Program-made: the position numbers and the translations under genes | Notes under the pieces: model-generated | What the model saw: only the letters and a program-made list of their open reading frames with translations | Database searches by the model: none | What the model was told of the DNA's origin: nothing | NCBI GenBank assembly: GCA_027459465.1 | Contig: DAIDIH010000020.1 | Span: 1 to 37,961, forward strand | Direction of reading: 5' to 3' | Source: Bryobacterales bacterium | Lineage (GTDB): Bacteria; Acidobacteriota; Terriglobia; Bryobacterales; Bryobacteraceae | Length of the DNA: 37,961 bases | In this document: in pieces, positions 1 through 9,581 of the stretch | How positions within the stretch are numbered: position 1 is the first letter of the stretch | Layout: every line of letters starts with the position of its first letter

Positions 1-417
1 GGCGGTGTCGCGCAGTTCCTGGACGAGGAAACCGGCGAGCATCTGGTTGACCTGCAACTGGGTGATTTCCTGGACTTCGGGACGGTCGTTGATCTTGCGT
101 TTCCTGGCTTCCTGGGCCAGGGCTTCGATTTCGGCGATCTGGGTGGCGACCTGGCGTTTGGCGGGACCCATGGCCTGATTGCGCACGTTTTCCGGCATGG
201 CCTTCAGGAGGTCTTCGTACTGCTTCCGGGTCATCTGAATCGAGCCGACGGAGAGAACGACGGCGTCTTCAGGAACATTGGAGGACGGCAGAGGCTGAAC
301 TGCCGCGGTGGGGGCGGCTGCGGTGCCGGGGGCCGGACGGTCAGCCGGCGCGGACTGCGCGAACAACTGGCCCACGAGGAGTGCGGGCGCAACTAGGGGG
401 AGAAAGCGGAACGTCAT
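1..417 (-). CDS. Periplasmic peptidyl-prolyl isomerase (SurA/PpiC-like), N-terminal part only
   Basis: The reading frame opens with ATG at 417 and runs without a stop off the left edge, giving 139 residues. The N-terminus (MTFRFLPLVAPALLVGQLFA) is a signal peptide, followed by an Ala/Pro-rich linker. Then comes a helical segment of the SurA-N type: a short strand (VVLSVGSIQMTRKQYEDLL), then charged helices containing GPAKRQVATQIAEIEALAQEARKRK. This arrangement is typical of periplasmic chaperone/PPIase proteins; the catalytic parvulin domain would lie outside the window, so the isomerase call is inferred from the N-terminal half only. It follows mtaB on the same strand after 36 bases, so the two are probably co-transcribed. 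Confidence 0.7.
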   Translation of the reverse strand, partial: MTFRFLPLVAPALLVGQLFAQSAPADRPAPGTAAAPTAAVQPLPSSNVPEDAVVLSVGSIQMTRKQYEDLLKAMPENVRNQAMGPAKRQVATQIAEIEALAQEARKRKINDRPEVQEITQLQVNQMLAGFLVQELRDTA

Positions 418-453
418 GGGGTATCGTTTCAAGCATAGCGCGATTGGCGGCGG

Positions 454-1779
454 TTATGCTGAATCGCGGATTCCGAGGGGGAAGGGGCGCGGAACGAACA
501 TGGGGAAGACGGGCTTTTCGACGAGCGCTTCCGGGGTGAGGCCTCCGATTTCGATTTCGACGATGCGGTTGGCGGGCCTGGGGTGGGCCAGGCGGACGGG
601 GAGATAGTTTGCGGTGATGGCGCCGTCGCGGAGGGTGACTACCGGGAGGCGCCGGCCGACCATGCGTTGGCGGAAGGCGTGGTTTTTCGCGAGGCCCAAT
701 TCGCGAAGACGGCGGGCACGCTCGCGTTTTACCGGCGCCGGGACCTGATCCGGGCTTTCGGAGGCGGGCGTGCCGGGGCGCCCGGAATAGGGGAAGACGT
801 GGAGATAGGTGAAGGGCAGGCTGTCGATGAAGCGGAGGCTTTCCTGGAATTCGGCGTCCGTTTCGCCGGGGAAGCCGGCCATGACATCGGCTCCGAAGGC
901 GGCGTCGGGCATGAGCGAGTGGGCGCGGCGGATGCGCTGCTCGTAGTGGCGCGCGCGATAGCGCCTGCGCATGCGGCGGAGGACGGTGTCGGAGCCCGAC
1001 TGCAGCGGGGCGTGGACGTGGGGCGCGATGCGGGGCGTTGTGGCCATGAGGTCGAGGAGGGCGTCGCTGAAGTCCATGGGTTCGACGGAACTGAGGCGGA
1101 GAAGGCGGACGGGGGTTTCGTCGAGCAGGCGGCGGAGGAGGTCGACGAGGCGGAGGGACGAGCCGCGTTCGCGGCCCCAGCGGCCGAGGTTGATGCCGCT
1201 CAGTACGATTTCGGGGTGGTCGTGGGCGAGTTCGCGGACGCGGGCGACGACGCCGTCGGGCGCGGCGCTGCGACTGGGTCCGCGGACGGTGGGGATGATG
1301 CAGAAGGTGCAGAGGTTGTTGCAGCCGTCCTGGATCTTGAGAGTTGGGCGGGTGCGGCCGGAGCCAGCGTCGTGGGCGAGGAGTTCAAAGGGGCCGAAGG
1401 CGCCGGAGACGTGGATCTGGCCGTGGTAGGGGGCGGCGGAGGCGGGTGGGGCGGCGATTTCCGGGATCAGGGACTTGGCGTCGTTGCCGACGACCCAGGT
1501 GACGCCTTCGAGGGCGGCGATTTCCTGGGGGGAGCGCTGGGCGAAGCAGCCGGTGACGAGGATTCGGGCTGAGGGGTTTTCACGGTGGGCGCTGCGGACG
1601 GCGTGGCGGAGATCGTCGTCGGCGGAACTGGTTACGGTGCAGGAGTTCAGGATGACGAGGCCGGCTTCGGCGGGGGAGGGAGCGGGTGTCAGGCCACGGG
1701 ATTCGAGAGCTGAGCCGATTTCGGCGCCGTCGGCCTGGGAGGCGCGGCAGCCGAAGCTTTGGATGAAAAAGCTTTCCAA
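454..1779 (-). CDS. mtaB: tRNA t6A37 methylthiotransferase MtaB
   Basis: Radical-SAM methylthiotransferase that would convert t6A to ms2t6A at position 37 of tRNAs reading ANN codons. Counting from the TTG at 1779, the N-terminal MTTase domain has its three iron-sulfur cysteines at C11 (SFGC), C47 (NSCTVT) and C78 (TGCFAQ). The radical-SAM cluster is C153-x3-C157-x2-C160 (GCNNLCTFC), and the C-terminal ~65 residues form a TRAM-like RNA-binding part. The length of 441 aa fits the family. The frame is open upstream to 1986, but that extension overlaps fliM and has no family resemblance; MESFFIQSFGC is the canonical start of the family. TTG has no Shine-Dalgarno but a TACAAT box 7 bases upstream. 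It is divergent from fliM. Confidence 0.92.
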   Translation of the reverse strand: MESFFIQSFGCRASQADGAEIGSALESRGLTPAPSPAEAGLVILNSCTVTSSADDDLRHAVRSAHRENPSARILVTGCFAQRSPQEIAALEGVTWVVGNDAKSLIPEIAAPPASAAPYHGQIHVSGAFGPFELLAHDAGSGRTRPTLKIQDGCNNLCTFCIIPTVRGPSRSAAPDGVVARVRELAHDHPEIVLSGINLGRWGRERGSSLRLVDLLRRLLDETPVRLLRLSSVEPMDFSDALLDLMATTPRIAPHVHAPLQSGSDTVLRRMRRRYRARHYEQRIRRAHSLMPDAAFGADVMAGFPGETDAEFQESLRFIDSLPFTYLHVFPYSGRPGTPASESPDQVPAPVKRERARRLRELGLAKNHAFRQRMVGRRLPVVTLRDGAITANYLPVRLAHPRPANRIVEIEIGGLTPEALVEKPVFPMFVPRPFPLGIRDSA

Positions 1780-1786
1780 GACATTG

Positions 1787-1816
1787 ATTGTAAGAGAAGC
1801 GATCAGCGGCCGACAG
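1787..1816 (-). promoter_or_regulatory. Candidate promoter of mtaB (leaderless)
   Basis: On the minus strand TACAAT (1792-1787, 5/6 to the -10 consensus) lies 7 bases before the TTG start. An 18-base spacer separates it from CTGTCG (1816-1811, 3/6 to the -35). There is no room for a Shine-Dalgarno between the expected transcription start and TTG. Confidence 0.4.
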
Positions 1817-1842
1817 CGGCTAAAGTTTGTTTGAGGGACGCC

Positions 1843-1848
1843 GATAAT
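1843..1848 (+). promoter_or_regulatory. Candidate -10 box of fliM
   Basis: GATAAT (5/6 to consensus) ends 7 bases before the ATG at 1856. No good -35 is seen at 16-18 bases. A GAGGG tract lies directly against the ATG, too close to act as a normally spaced Shine-Dalgarno. Weak call; it gains weight only from the same geometry at other genes in the window. Confidence 0.25.
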
Positions 1849-1855
1849 CCGAGGG

Positions 1856-2821
1856 ATGGTGGAACGCGTACTTTCGCAGGAGGAAATCGACTCGGCGTTT
1901 CGGGCTTTGCGGGACGGCGGGGGTGAGCAGGACCTGAGCCAGAGGGCGCGACCGTATGACTTCCGGCGGCCGGACCGGATCGCCAAGGATCAACTACGGG
2001 CGATTCATGTGCTGCACGAGAATTTCGCGCGGTCGATCGCTTCGAGTCTTTCGGCCTATCTGCGCGCGTACATGATGGCGAACCTGGTGTCGGTAGAGCA
2101 GCTTTCCTTCATGGAGTTCACGCACTGCCTGCCGTCGCCGAGTTTTCTGGTGGCGCTGGGCATGAAGCCGTATGAAGGCAGCGCGGTGCTGGAGATCAAT
2201 CCGGCGCTGGCGTTTCCGATTCTGGAGATGCTGTTGGGGGGCAGCGGGAAGACCGGCACGCGGATGACGCGGGAGGTGACCGAGATCGAGCAGAGCATTC
2301 TGGAAGGCGTGCTGCGGCTGATTCTGCACGATCTGCGGCAGGCGTGGCAGAGCGTCGCCTCGCTTGATTTCTCGATTCAGAACTACGAGACCGAACCGCA
2401 GTTGCTGCAGATTCTGGCGCCGAACGAGGCGGTGGTGGCGATTTCGATCGAAGTGCGGCTGGGCGATGTTTCCGGGATGATGAACCTGGGGATACCGTCG
2501 ATCATCGTAAAGATGCTGCGGCAGAAGTTCGACCAGCAGTGGTCGGTGCGGAAGTCCGACAGCAACGAAGACGAGCAGGCGCGGCTGCTGCGGCTGATCA
2601 AGCCGGCGAAGATGCGGCTGGACGCGAGGCTGCAGGGGCCGACGCTTCGCGCCTCGGACTTACTGGACCTTCAGCCCGGGGATCTGCTTGAGTTCGACTA
2701 CGGGGTCGAGAGGCCGATCGACCTTCTGATCAACGGCAAGCTGAAGTTCAAGGGGGCGCTGGCGGCTTCGGGGCAGAAGAAGGCTTTCGCGATCGATAGG
2801 CAGTATCACCCGGCCGAATGA
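1856..2821 (+). CDS. fliM: Flagellar motor switch protein FliM
   Basis: FliM sits in the cytoplasmic C-ring of the flagellar motor, binds phosphorylated CheY through its N-terminal peptide and sets rotation direction together with FliG and FliN. The 321-aa product has the N-terminal CheY-P-binding motif (MVERVLSQEEIDSAF, residues 1-15), the conserved RPYDFRRPDRI linker (32-42), a CheC-like middle domain with the GGSG motif (128-131) used in FliG contact, and a C-terminal FliN/SpoA domain (about 245-318). Length matches the family (about 330). No other flagellar gene is in the window, so this is an orphan location. GTG at 1859 is an alternative start. The 3' end overlaps the convergent NADH dehydrogenase gene by 16 bases. 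Confidence 0.93.
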   Translation: MVERVLSQEEIDSAFRALRDGGGEQDLSQRARPYDFRRPDRIAKDQLRAIHVLHENFARSIASSLSAYLRAYMMANLVSVEQLSFMEFTHCLPSPSFLVALGMKPYEGSAVLEINPALAFPILEMLLGGSGKTGTRMTREVTEIEQSILEGVLRLILHDLRQAWQSVASLDFSIQNYETEPQLLQILAPNEAVVAISIEVRLGDVSGMMNLGIPSIIVKMLRQKFDQQWSVRKSDSNEDEQARLLRLIKPAKMRLDARLQGPTLRASDLLDLQPGDLLEFDYGVERPIDLLINGKLKFKGALAASGQKKAFAIDRQYHPAE

Positions 2822-4104
2822 TCCCTGCCGGTACGCGTAATGAGGCGCGCGCCGCGGTTGAAAGTCAAGTAGAGGAAGCCCCACTGCAGGAAGACGAGCA
2901 GGCGGTTTGAGAACTCGACGATGTACATGAGGTGTATGAAGAGCCAGATGAGCCAGGCGGGGAAGCCTGAGAACTGCATGCCGAAGATGTCGGCGACGGC
3001 GGCGGCGCGGCCGATGACCGCGAGTTGGCCTTTGTCTCGGTAGCGGAACGGGGCGAGCGGCGCCTGGTGGTGGAGGCGGCGTTCAATCTGTTTGGCGGCG
3101 TAGTCGCCTTGTTGCATGGCCACTTGGGCGACGCCGGGCAGCGGGGCTCCGCGGCCGTTGGTGACGTAGGCGAGGTCTCCGATGACGAAGATCTCGGGGT
3201 GGCCGGCGAGGGTGAGGTCCGGAAGGACGGCGACTTGCCCGCTGGGGCGGAGCGATGCGCCTGCCTGACGGGCGAGGACGGCGCCGAAGCCGGATCCACG
3301 GACGCCGGCGGCCCAGATGACCGTGCGCGCGGGGATCCGTTCCGGGCCGGTTGCGGTCTGGACATCGACGCCGGTGTCATCGATGCCGACGACGCGAACG
3401 CCGGTGCGAGTGCGCACGCCTTCCTCGATGAGCAGGCGCTCGGCCGCGGATGAAAGGCGGGGCGGGAACGGAGGGAGCACGCGGTCCGAGCCATCGAGGA
3501 GCAGGATTTCGGCCTCTTCGGGGCGGATGCGGCGGAAATCGTGGCGGAGGGTGTCGTGGGCGATTTCGCCGAGTGCGCCGGCCAGTTCGACTCCGGTAGC
3601 TCCGGCGCCGACGACGACAAAGGTGAGCCATTCTTTGCGGCGCTGCGGGTCCTGTTGGCGTTCGGCGACTTCGAAGGCCTGGAGGATGCGGCTGCGGATC
3701 AGCGTCGCTTCTTCGACGGTTTTCAAGCCCGAGGCCGCGGTGCGCCAGGCGTCGTGACCGAAGTAGGTGGTTTCCGAGCCGGTGGCTACGATGAGGGAGT
3801 CATATTCGACTTCCCCGTCGGAAAGGATCAGGCGGCGGCCGGAAGCGTCCAGGTCGACTGCCTCGCCGAGCAGGACGCGGGTGTTGCGCTGGCGGCGGAG
3901 GACGGCGCGGAGGGGCGAGGCGATTTCGCCGGGGGACAGCGCGCCGGTGGCTACCTGGTAGAGCAGGGGCTGGAAGAGGTGAAAATTGCGGCGGTCCACG
4001 AGGGTGAGATCAACGGGGGCGCGACCGAGCGCGCGGGCAGCGTAGAGGCCGCCGAAGCCGCCTCCGAGAATCAGGACGCGATGTACCGCCGTCTCGTTGT
4101 TCAC
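2806..4104 (-). CDS. ndh: Type II NADH dehydrogenase (NDH-2)
   Basis: Single-subunit, non-proton-pumping FAD enzyme that oxidises NADH and reduces membrane quinone. From the GTG at 4104 (432 aa) the first dinucleotide fold has GGGFGG at residues 14-19, and a second Rossmann motif follows ([19 protein letters not shown]). Conserved family segments include [15 protein letters not shown] and VIWAAGVRG. The C-terminus carries the hydrophobic/amphipathic membrane anchor ([19 protein letters not shown]). TTG at 4116 would add four residues, but a GGGGG tract is placed correctly for the GTG. It is divergent from the aldo/keto reductase (77 bases between starts) and convergent with fliM. Confidence 0.92.
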   Translation of the reverse strand: MNNETAVHRVLILGGGFGGLYAARALGRAPVDLTLVDRRNFHLFQPLLYQVATGALSPGEIASPLRAVLRRQRNTRVLLGEAVDLDASGRRLILSDGEVEYDSLIVATGSETTYFGHDAWRTAASGLKTVEEATLIRSRILQAFEVAERQQDPQRRKEWLTFVVVGAGATGVELAGALGEIAHDTLRHDFRRIRPEEAEILLLDGSDRVLPPFPPRLSSAAERLLIEEGVRTRTGVRVVGIDDTGVDVQTATGPERIPARTVIWAAGVRGSGFGAVLARQAGASLRPSGQVAVLPDLTLAGHPEIFVIGDLAYVTNGRGAPLPGVAQVAMQQGDYAAKQIERRLHHQAPLAPFRYRDKGQLAVIGRAAAVADIFGMQFSGFPAWLIWLFIHLMYIVEFSNRLLVFLQWGFLYLTFNRGARLITRTGRDHSAG

Positions 4105-4181
4105 ATGAGCCCCCAAGTTCCATTTTCCGGCAGGGCGGGCACGGGGGGAGCCAAAGTTTCCTATCCTGTGAGTTGCTCATC

Positions 4182-5150
4182 ATGAACTACCGCAAACTTG
4201 GCAGGACGAACTGGGAAGTCAGCGAAATCGGATATGGCGCCTGGGGCATCGGCGGGACGCAGTGGCTGGGAGGGACGGACGACGAGTCGGTGCGGGCGGT
4301 GCGCCGCGCGCTGGAACTCGGGCTCAACTTCATCGACACGGCGCTGGCCTACGGCGACGGGCACAGCGAGCGGTTGGTGGGGCAGATTGTGCGCGAATCG
4401 GGCCGGAAGGTGACGGTTGCGACGAAAGTGCCTCCGAAGAACCGGATCTGGCCCGCGAAGGCGGGCGTCGGTATCGGGGAAGTTTTCCCGTACGACTACA
4501 TCATTGGCGCGACGGAGCAGAGCCTGCGGAATCTGGGCGTCGAGACGATCGACCTGCAGCAGTTGCACGTGTGGAACCCGGAGTGGGTTGAGTGCGAGGA
4601 ATGGAAGCGGGCGTTCGAGGATTTGAAGCGGTCCGGCAAGGTACGGGCGGTGGGCATTTCGATCAACGACCATCAGCCGGACTCGGCGCTGGACATCATC
4701 CGCACGGGACTGATCGACACGGTGCAGGTGATTTACAACGTCTTCGACCAGAGTCCGGAGGAGAAGCTGTTCCCTCTGTGCCGCGAGAGGAGCATTGGCG
4801 TGATTGCGCGCGTACCGCTGGATGAGGGGAGCCTGACGGGGTCGATTACCGAAGAAACGATTTTCCAGCCGGGCGAATTCCGTGCGTGGTATTTCCGGGG
4901 CGACCGGAAGAAGCAGGTGGTGGAGCGCGTGGAGGCGCTGCGCAAGGACCTGGCCGGGGTCGAAGGCGAACTGGCTCAGACGGCGCTGCGCTTCTGCCTG
5001 AGCCATCCCGCGGTGACGAGCGTGATTCCGGGGATGCGGCGGGTGAAGACGGTGGAGAGCAGCATGCAGGCTTCGGTGCTGGGTCCGCTGAGCGCCGATG
5101 TGCTGGAAATTCTGCGGCGCCACCGCTGGCAGCGGAATTTCTACGACTAA
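4182..5150 (+). CDS. Aldo/keto reductase
   Basis: NADPH-dependent carbonyl reductase of the AKR superfamily with a (beta/alpha)8 barrel, cytoplasmic. Of its 322 aa the catalytic tetrad is visible as D52 and Y57 ([10 protein letters not shown]), K82 (TKVPPK) and H129 (QLHVWN). The N-terminus [21 protein letters not shown] is typical of the YajO/AKR11-13-like bacterial groups. A TTG nine bases upstream is in frame, but ATG at 4182 matches the family start. The C-terminal [20 protein letters not shown] segment is the usual cofactor-binding end. Substrate cannot be told from sequence. Its stop lies 12 bases from the convergent TonB receptor stop, with no obvious terminator hairpin between. Confidence 0.9.
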   Translation: MNYRKLGRTNWEVSEIGYGAWGIGGTQWLGGTDDESVRAVRRALELGLNFIDTALAYGDGHSERLVGQIVRESGRKVTVATKVPPKNRIWPAKAGVGIGEVFPYDYIIGATEQSLRNLGVETIDLQQLHVWNPEWVECEEWKRAFEDLKRSGKVRAVGISINDHQPDSALDIIRTGLIDTVQVIYNVFDQSPEEKLFPLCRERSIGVIARVPLDEGSLTGSITEETIFQPGEFRAWYFRGDRKKQVVERVEALRKDLAGVEGELAQTALRFCLSHPAVTSVIPGMRRVKTVESSMQASVLGPLSADVLEILRRHRWQRNFYD

Positions 5151-5162
5151 GAAGCGCTTGTT

Positions 5163-6989
5163 CTACTGCCGCGTGGTGATTTCGACGCCTCCGAGCACGC
5201 CGCGCTGGGGCATGACGACGCCGGGAATGTCGTAGTAGATGGTGTCGGTCAGGTTCGTCAGTTGGAGGAACGGGCGGACGCGGCCGCGGGCCCAGGCGAG
5301 GCTTGCGTCCCAGACGGCGTAGGCGTAGCTGTCGTAGCGCTCGAGAACGCCGATGCGGGTGCGGGCAACGAACCAGTCGCGGAGGGTTCCGCGCCAGGCG
5401 ACGACGCCGCTGTGCATGGGGTAGTTGAAGACGTATTTGGAAACGAACAGCGGGTTGGCGGCTTTGTTGCCGGAGAGGCCGGTGTATTCGAAGTCGAGGG
5501 TCTGAGATGGGAGGGGCTGCCACTCGAGTTGGGCTTCGCCGCCGGTGAAGACGATGCGGTCGAAGTTGGTGGCTTGGAAGAAATTGGCGTTGACGGCGCG
5601 GACGTAGTCGATGAGGTTTGAGTCGCGCCGCTCGAAGACGCCGAGGGTGGCGCGGAGGTTGCGGCCGGGGTGGATGTCGAGACCGGCTTCGTAGTTCCAG
5701 TCGCTTTCGGGCTTGAGGTTGGGGTTGCCGTGATTGGCGGGGTCGAAGTAGTAGAGATCCGTGTAGCTGGGAAGGCGGAAGCCGCGGCTGACGGAGGCGC
5801 GGAGTTTAAAAACGGGTGTGAGGAAGTAGCCGGCGCTGACGGTGGGGTCGACCTGGGTGTTGTAGCCGCCGTAGACGTCGGTGCGGAGGCCGGCGTTGAA
5901 GGAGAAGCGGTGGAACGAGGGCAGATCCCAGCCGGCGTAGGCGCCGCCGTAGGCGCGGGAGTGGATGCCGAGGTTATTGCTGTCGATGGCATCGGAAAAC
6001 ATTTCCGCGCCGTAATGTATCTGCGAATTTCCGGGAAGGTCGTCGGTGCGTCGGAGGTCGCCTTCCCAGCTATCGACGATGTGGCGGTTGGTGTAGATTT
6101 GCGGGTCGTCGCGGAAGAGGACGAAGAGGTCGGTCTGGCGGCGGTAGGTGAGGTCGGCTTCGGTGTTTTTGCCGAGTTCCTGGCGGATGCTGGCGAACCA
6201 CTCCTTGGTGCGCTCCCAGGAGGGGAAGTTGCCGTAGAACTGATCGGCGCCGAAGGGGCGGTCGCTGCCGGCGAGGATGAGGTCGGTGGCTCCGAGTCCG
6301 GTGCGGATGTGGGTGAGGGAGGCGAGGGAGAGGAGGCGGTAGTCGCGGTCCGGCATGAAGCCGCTGGAAAAATCGCGTGAGAAGGAGATTTCTTCCGCGA
6401 TGCGGCCCCAGACGCCGCCGAGCGAGCCGTCTTCCTCGTTGCGGCCGAAGTTGCCGAGGGCGGAGCGGAGGGTGATTTCGGGGGATGTGGGAGGCTCGGC
6501 GATGAGGTTGACCACGCCAGTCATGGCGTCGGGGCCGTACTGCGAGGAACCTGAGCCTTGCAGGACCTGGATCTGGCTGAGGGCGTCGAGAGGGACGGGC
6601 AGGTCCATGTTGTTGTGGGCGGTTTGGGCGTCGTTCAGGCGGATGCCGTTCAGAAGGACGAGGGATTGGGCGAAGGTGCCGCCGCGGATGGAGAGGTCGG
6701 CCGAGACGCCGGCGGGGGCGCGTTCCTGGAGGTCGACGGAGGAGTCGAGTTTGAGGAAGTCGGCGTAGGAGTTGTAAAGCAGACCGCCGTCCTGGCGTAC
6801 GTCGAAGACCTGGACGGTGCGGTTGACCTCGTCGAGCGGGGCAGGTTCGAACGTGCCGGTGACCACCACCTTCTGGTAGAGCGATGTTTTTTCACCCGGT
6901 GGGGCGGCGGCGGAGGGCGGCGGCGCCGGATTTTGCTGCGCGAGGGCACAGGTAGCGGCGAACAAAATTGCGAAACTGACTCTTTTCAT
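5163..6989 (-). CDS. TonB-dependent outer-membrane receptor (BtuB-sized)
   Basis: Outer-membrane 22-strand barrel with an N-terminal plug for energised uptake of a scarce ligand such as a cobalamin, siderophore or saccharide. The 608-aa product starts with a signal peptide (MKRVSFAILFAATCALAQ), a Pro/Ala linker, then KVVVTGT at about 40, which looks like a TonB box. The plug motifs LSIRGGTFAQSLVLLNGIRL and QVLQGSGSSQYGPDAMTGVVNLI follow. The barrel contains the FRLPSYTDLYYFDPANHGNPNLKPE box common to this family. Size is close to BtuB (about 614), but no cobalamin-riboswitch-like B12 box was seen upstream, so the ligand is open. The C-terminus ends TTRQ rather than the usual aromatic residue. 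Nearest upstream neighbour is the divergent dnaB. Confidence 0.88.
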   Translation of the reverse strand: MKRVSFAILFAATCALAQQNPAPPPSAAAPPGEKTSLYQKVVVTGTFEPAPLDEVNRTVQVFDVRQDGGLLYNSYADFLKLDSSVDLQERAPAGVSADLSIRGGTFAQSLVLLNGIRLNDAQTAHNNMDLPVPLDALSQIQVLQGSGSSQYGPDAMTGVVNLIAEPPTSPEITLRSALGNFGRNEEDGSLGGVWGRIAEEISFSRDFSSGFMPDRDYRLLSLASLTHIRTGLGATDLILAGSDRPFGADQFYGNFPSWERTKEWFASIRQELGKNTEADLTYRRQTDLFVLFRDDPQIYTNRHIVDSWEGDLRRTDDLPGNSQIHYGAEMFSDAIDSNNLGIHSRAYGGAYAGWDLPSFHRFSFNAGLRTDVYGGYNTQVDPTVSAGYFLTPVFKLRASVSRGFRLPSYTDLYYFDPANHGNPNLKPESDWNYEAGLDIHPGRNLRATLGVFERRDSNLIDYVRAVNANFFQATNFDRIVFTGGEAQLEWQPLPSQTLDFEYTGLSGNKAANPLFVSKYVFNYPMHSGVVAWRGTLRDWFVARTRIGVLERYDSYAYAVWDASLAWARGRVRPFLQLTNLTDTIYYDIPGVVMPQRGVLGGVEITTRQ

Positions 6990-7205
6990 CCTGGGCGATT
7001 TGGTGTAAAAACAAAAACAGGTAGTATTGGTTTTAGGATTTCCTGTGAACGGCGCGGACAGACCGTTGATTCAAGTGGAGATAGACGCGTCCCCCCACGC
7101 GAGCGTTTTGCACAGAGATTGTCACAGGGTAACCCGAAGTGCAGACAGAGTGCATTTGGCCCTTGCCGGACTGCCGTTCCTCCCGTTAAGGTAAGACGGT
7201 TGGCG
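6990..7205. other. Divergent intergenic region, TonB receptor / dnaB
   Basis: About 216 bases between two divergent starts. I see A/T-rich tracts near the receptor start and an imperfect AGGA-TT-TCCT inverted repeat at 7035-7044, but no confident promoter, riboswitch or RNA gene. Confidence 0.4.
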
Positions 7206-8573
7206 ATGATCTCACGAGACCTCATCAGCGAGAAGGGACTTCCGGCAAACGTCGATGCGGAGCGGTTCGTTCTTGGCGCGATTCTGCTCGACGATTCGCA
7301 GTTCGTGCAGGTGGCGGGCGCGCTGGAGGCCAACGATTTCAGCATCGAGAAGCATCGCAAGATATTCCTGCGGATGCTCGATCTGCACGACCGCGGCGAA
7401 TCGATCGACCGCATCACGCTGACGAATGAACTGATCCGGCAGAACCAGCTTGACCAGGTGGACGGGCTTGGGTATATCGTGTCGCTCGACGACGGTCTTC
7501 CGAAGATCGTCAATCTGGAAAGCTACGTCCGCATTGTGAAGGAGAAGGCGGTGCTGCGGGATCTGATCGCGGCGTCGCAGCGGACGATCAACCAGTGCCT
7601 GTTGGGGACCGACGAGCCGGCCGAGATTTTGGCGGAAGCCGAAGAGAGCCTGCTTCGGCTGGGCGAGGCCGGCGCGAAGAACGAACTGCTCAACCCGAGC
7701 CAGATTCTCGAGCAGTTTGACGGCGGCATCAACAGTTTTCTCGACCCGAGCAAACGGGTGAAGGGGCTGGGCACGCCGTTCAGCCGCTTCAACGAGATGA
7801 CGGGCGGGCTGCACAAGGGCGAGTTGTTCATTCTCGCGGCGCGGCCGTCGATGGGCAAGACGGCGCTGGCTCTGAATATGGCGCAGTACGCGGCGTGCCA
7901 GCAGGAGAAGACCGTTGCGGTGTTTTCGCTGGAAATGTCGAAGGAGTCGCTGCTGACGCGCATGCTCTGCGCCGGCGCGTATGTGGATCAGCAGCGGTTC
8001 CGGGCCGGGTACCTGAATCAGGACGAGCGGATGAAGTTGAGCGCGACGGCTTCGGAGATGATGCGAGCGCCGCTGTACATCGACGACACTTCGGGCACGA
8101 ACCTGATGGATATTCACTCGAAGCTGCGCCGGCTCAAGAGCCAGCAGGGGCTGGACCTGGTGGTCATCGACTACTTGCAGTTGATGAACGGCGGGGGCAA
8201 GCGGTATGAGAACCGCAACCAGGAAGTCAGCGCGCTGTCGCGGGGCCTCAAACTGCTGGCGAAGGAGCTCGACGTCCCGATGGTGGTGCTTTCGCAGTTG
8301 AGCCGGGCGCCGGAAACGCGGCAGGGCGACCACCGGCCGCAGATGAGCGATCTTCGGGAATCGGGCTCGATCGAGCAGGACGCGGACCTGGTAGGTTTCA
8401 TCTTCCGCGAGGAAGTGTACAAGCCGGACCGGGAGGACCTGAAAGGGGCGGCTGAGCTGATTATCGCCAAGCAGCGCAACGGCCCGATCGGACGCGTAAA
8501 ACTGGTGTTTCTGCGGGAAAGTACGCGCTTTGTCGACGCGGCGGACGGCGGCGCGGGCGACGACGGCGAGTAG
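7206..8573 (+). CDS. dnaB: Replicative DNA helicase DnaB
   Basis: Hexameric ATP-driven helicase that unwinds DNA at the replication fork, moving 5'-3' on the lagging strand and contacting DnaG primase through its N-terminal domain. The 455-aa protein has the N-terminal DnaB domain (about 15-120), a linker helix, and a RecA-like domain. That domain carries Walker [10 protein letters not shown] (212-220, K218), a catalytic Glu in SLEMS (E243), Walker [10 protein letters not shown] (D322), and the loop segment [28 protein letters not shown] (363-394). No intein interrupts it. The frame is open back to 6558, but [19 protein letters not shown] is the family-like start. TTG at 7200 has an AAGG at good distance and is a close alternative. 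Confidence 0.95.
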   Translation: MISRDLISEKGLPANVDAERFVLGAILLDDSQFVQVAGALEANDFSIEKHRKIFLRMLDLHDRGESIDRITLTNELIRQNQLDQVDGLGYIVSLDDGLPKIVNLESYVRIVKEKAVLRDLIAASQRTINQCLLGTDEPAEILAEAEESLLRLGEAGAKNELLNPSQILEQFDGGINSFLDPSKRVKGLGTPFSRFNEMTGGLHKGELFILAARPSMGKTALALNMAQYAACQQEKTVAVFSLEMSKESLLTRMLCAGAYVDQQRFRAGYLNQDERMKLSATASEMMRAPLYIDDTSGTNLMDIHSKLRRLKSQQGLDLVVIDYLQLMNGGGKRYENRNQEVSALSRGLKLLAKELDVPMVVLSQLSRAPETRQGDHRPQMSDLRESGSIEQDADLVGFIFREEVYKPDREDLKGAAELIIAKQRNGPIGRVKLVFLRESTRFVDAADGGAGDDGE

Positions 8574-8620
8574 GCGCTTTCCTTGACTCCGTTCTCACTG
8601 TGTCCTACCTTGAAGGTTCT

Positions 8621-9559
8621 ATGAGGAAGAAAGTGACGGTTGTGGGCGCCGGTAATGTCGGCGCATCGTGCGCACTGCGCATTGCGGATAAGGAACTTGC
8701 GGACGTCGTGCTGGTGGACGTGGCGGAAGGAGTTCCACAAGGCAAGGGTCTTGACCTGCTGCAGTCCGGGCCGGTCGAAGGGTACAACTCGAGTGTCATC
8801 GGCGCGAACGACTATACGCCGACGGCGGGCTCGGACGTCGTTGTTATTACGGCGGGCCTGGCGCGCAAGCCGGGCATGAGCCGGGACGACCTGCTGATGG
8901 CCAACTACGAAGTGGTGAAGTCGGTCACCAAACAGGTGGCGGCGCATTCGCCGAAAGCGATTCTGGTGTTGGTGACCAATCCGCTGGATGCGATGTGCTG
9001 GACGGCGATGCGGGTTTCGGGCTTTCCGCGGAACCGCGTGATCGGCATGGCGGGCGTGCTGGACACGGCGCGTTTCCGGACGTTCATTGCGTCGGAGTTG
9101 AACGTGGCGCCGGCCAGTGTGACGGCGATGGTGCTGGGCGGGCACGGCGACACCATGGTGCCGCTGGTGCGGCTGAGCAGCGTGGCGGGGATCCCGCTGA
9201 CGGAACTTCTCGACAAGGCGACGCTGGACGGCCTAGTGAACCGTGCGCGCAACGGCGGCGCGGAGATCGTGAAGCTTCTCAAGACGGGCAGCGCGTACTA
9301 TGCTCCGGCGTCGGCGGCGGTGGAGATGGTGGAGTCGATTCTGCGCGACCAGAAGAAGGTGCTGCCGTGCTCGGCGTATCTGGACGGCGAATACGGCCTG
9401 AAGGGCATGTTCGTCGGCGTGCCGGTGAAACTGGGCGCGCAGGGCATCGAGAAGATCTACGAACTTCATTTGGAGGAAGACGAGAAGGCCGCGCTGGCCA
9501 AGAGCGCGGGCGCGGTGACCGAACTGATCGAAATTCTCCAGCAGAAGGCCGGCAACTGA
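8621..9559 (+). CDS. mdh: Malate dehydrogenase (LDH-like type)
   Basis: NAD-dependent malate to oxaloacetate interconversion in the citric acid cycle. The 312-aa product has the dinucleotide motif VGAGNVG (8-14) and D33, which selects NAD. The substrate loop [10 protein letters not shown] gives R82 and R88 (Arg here marks malate rather than lactate specificity). D148/R151 (GVLDTARF) and the catalytic H175 (GGHGDTMVP) are present. An in-frame GTG lies 21 bases upstream at 8600, but ATG at 8621 has GAAGG five bases ahead and matches family starts. It lies 47 bases after dnaB on the same strand and 22 before the SET-domain gene, so the three may share a transcript. Confidence 0.95.
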   Translation: MRKKVTVVGAGNVGASCALRIADKELADVVLVDVAEGVPQGKGLDLLQSGPVEGYNSSVIGANDYTPTAGSDVVVITAGLARKPGMSRDDLLMANYEVVKSVTKQVAAHSPKAILVLVTNPLDAMCWTAMRVSGFPRNRVIGMAGVLDTARFRTFIASELNVAPASVTAMVLGGHGDTMVPLVRLSSVAGIPLTELLDKATLDGLVNRARNGGAEIVKLLKTGSAYYAPASAAVEMVESILRDQKKVLPCSAYLDGEYGLKGMFVGVPVKLGAQGIEKIYELHLEEDEKAALAKSAGAVTELIEILQQKAGN

Positions 9560-9581
9560 GCCCGCGGGCGATCGCTTGGGT

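Noticed and set aside
1780..1986. Upstream extension of MtaB to 1986
   Set aside because: It overlaps the real fliM 5' end and the divergent promoter region, and its Ser/Arg/Pro-rich translation is not family-like.
6558..7205. In-frame N-terminal extension of DnaB by 216 codons
   Set aside because: The extension runs antisense through the TonB receptor start and has no DnaB resemblance; the family-like N-terminus begins at 7206.
6990..7205. Possible cobalamin riboswitch upstream of the BtuB-sized receptor
   Set aside because: No B12-box-like conserved core was found by eye on the minus strand.
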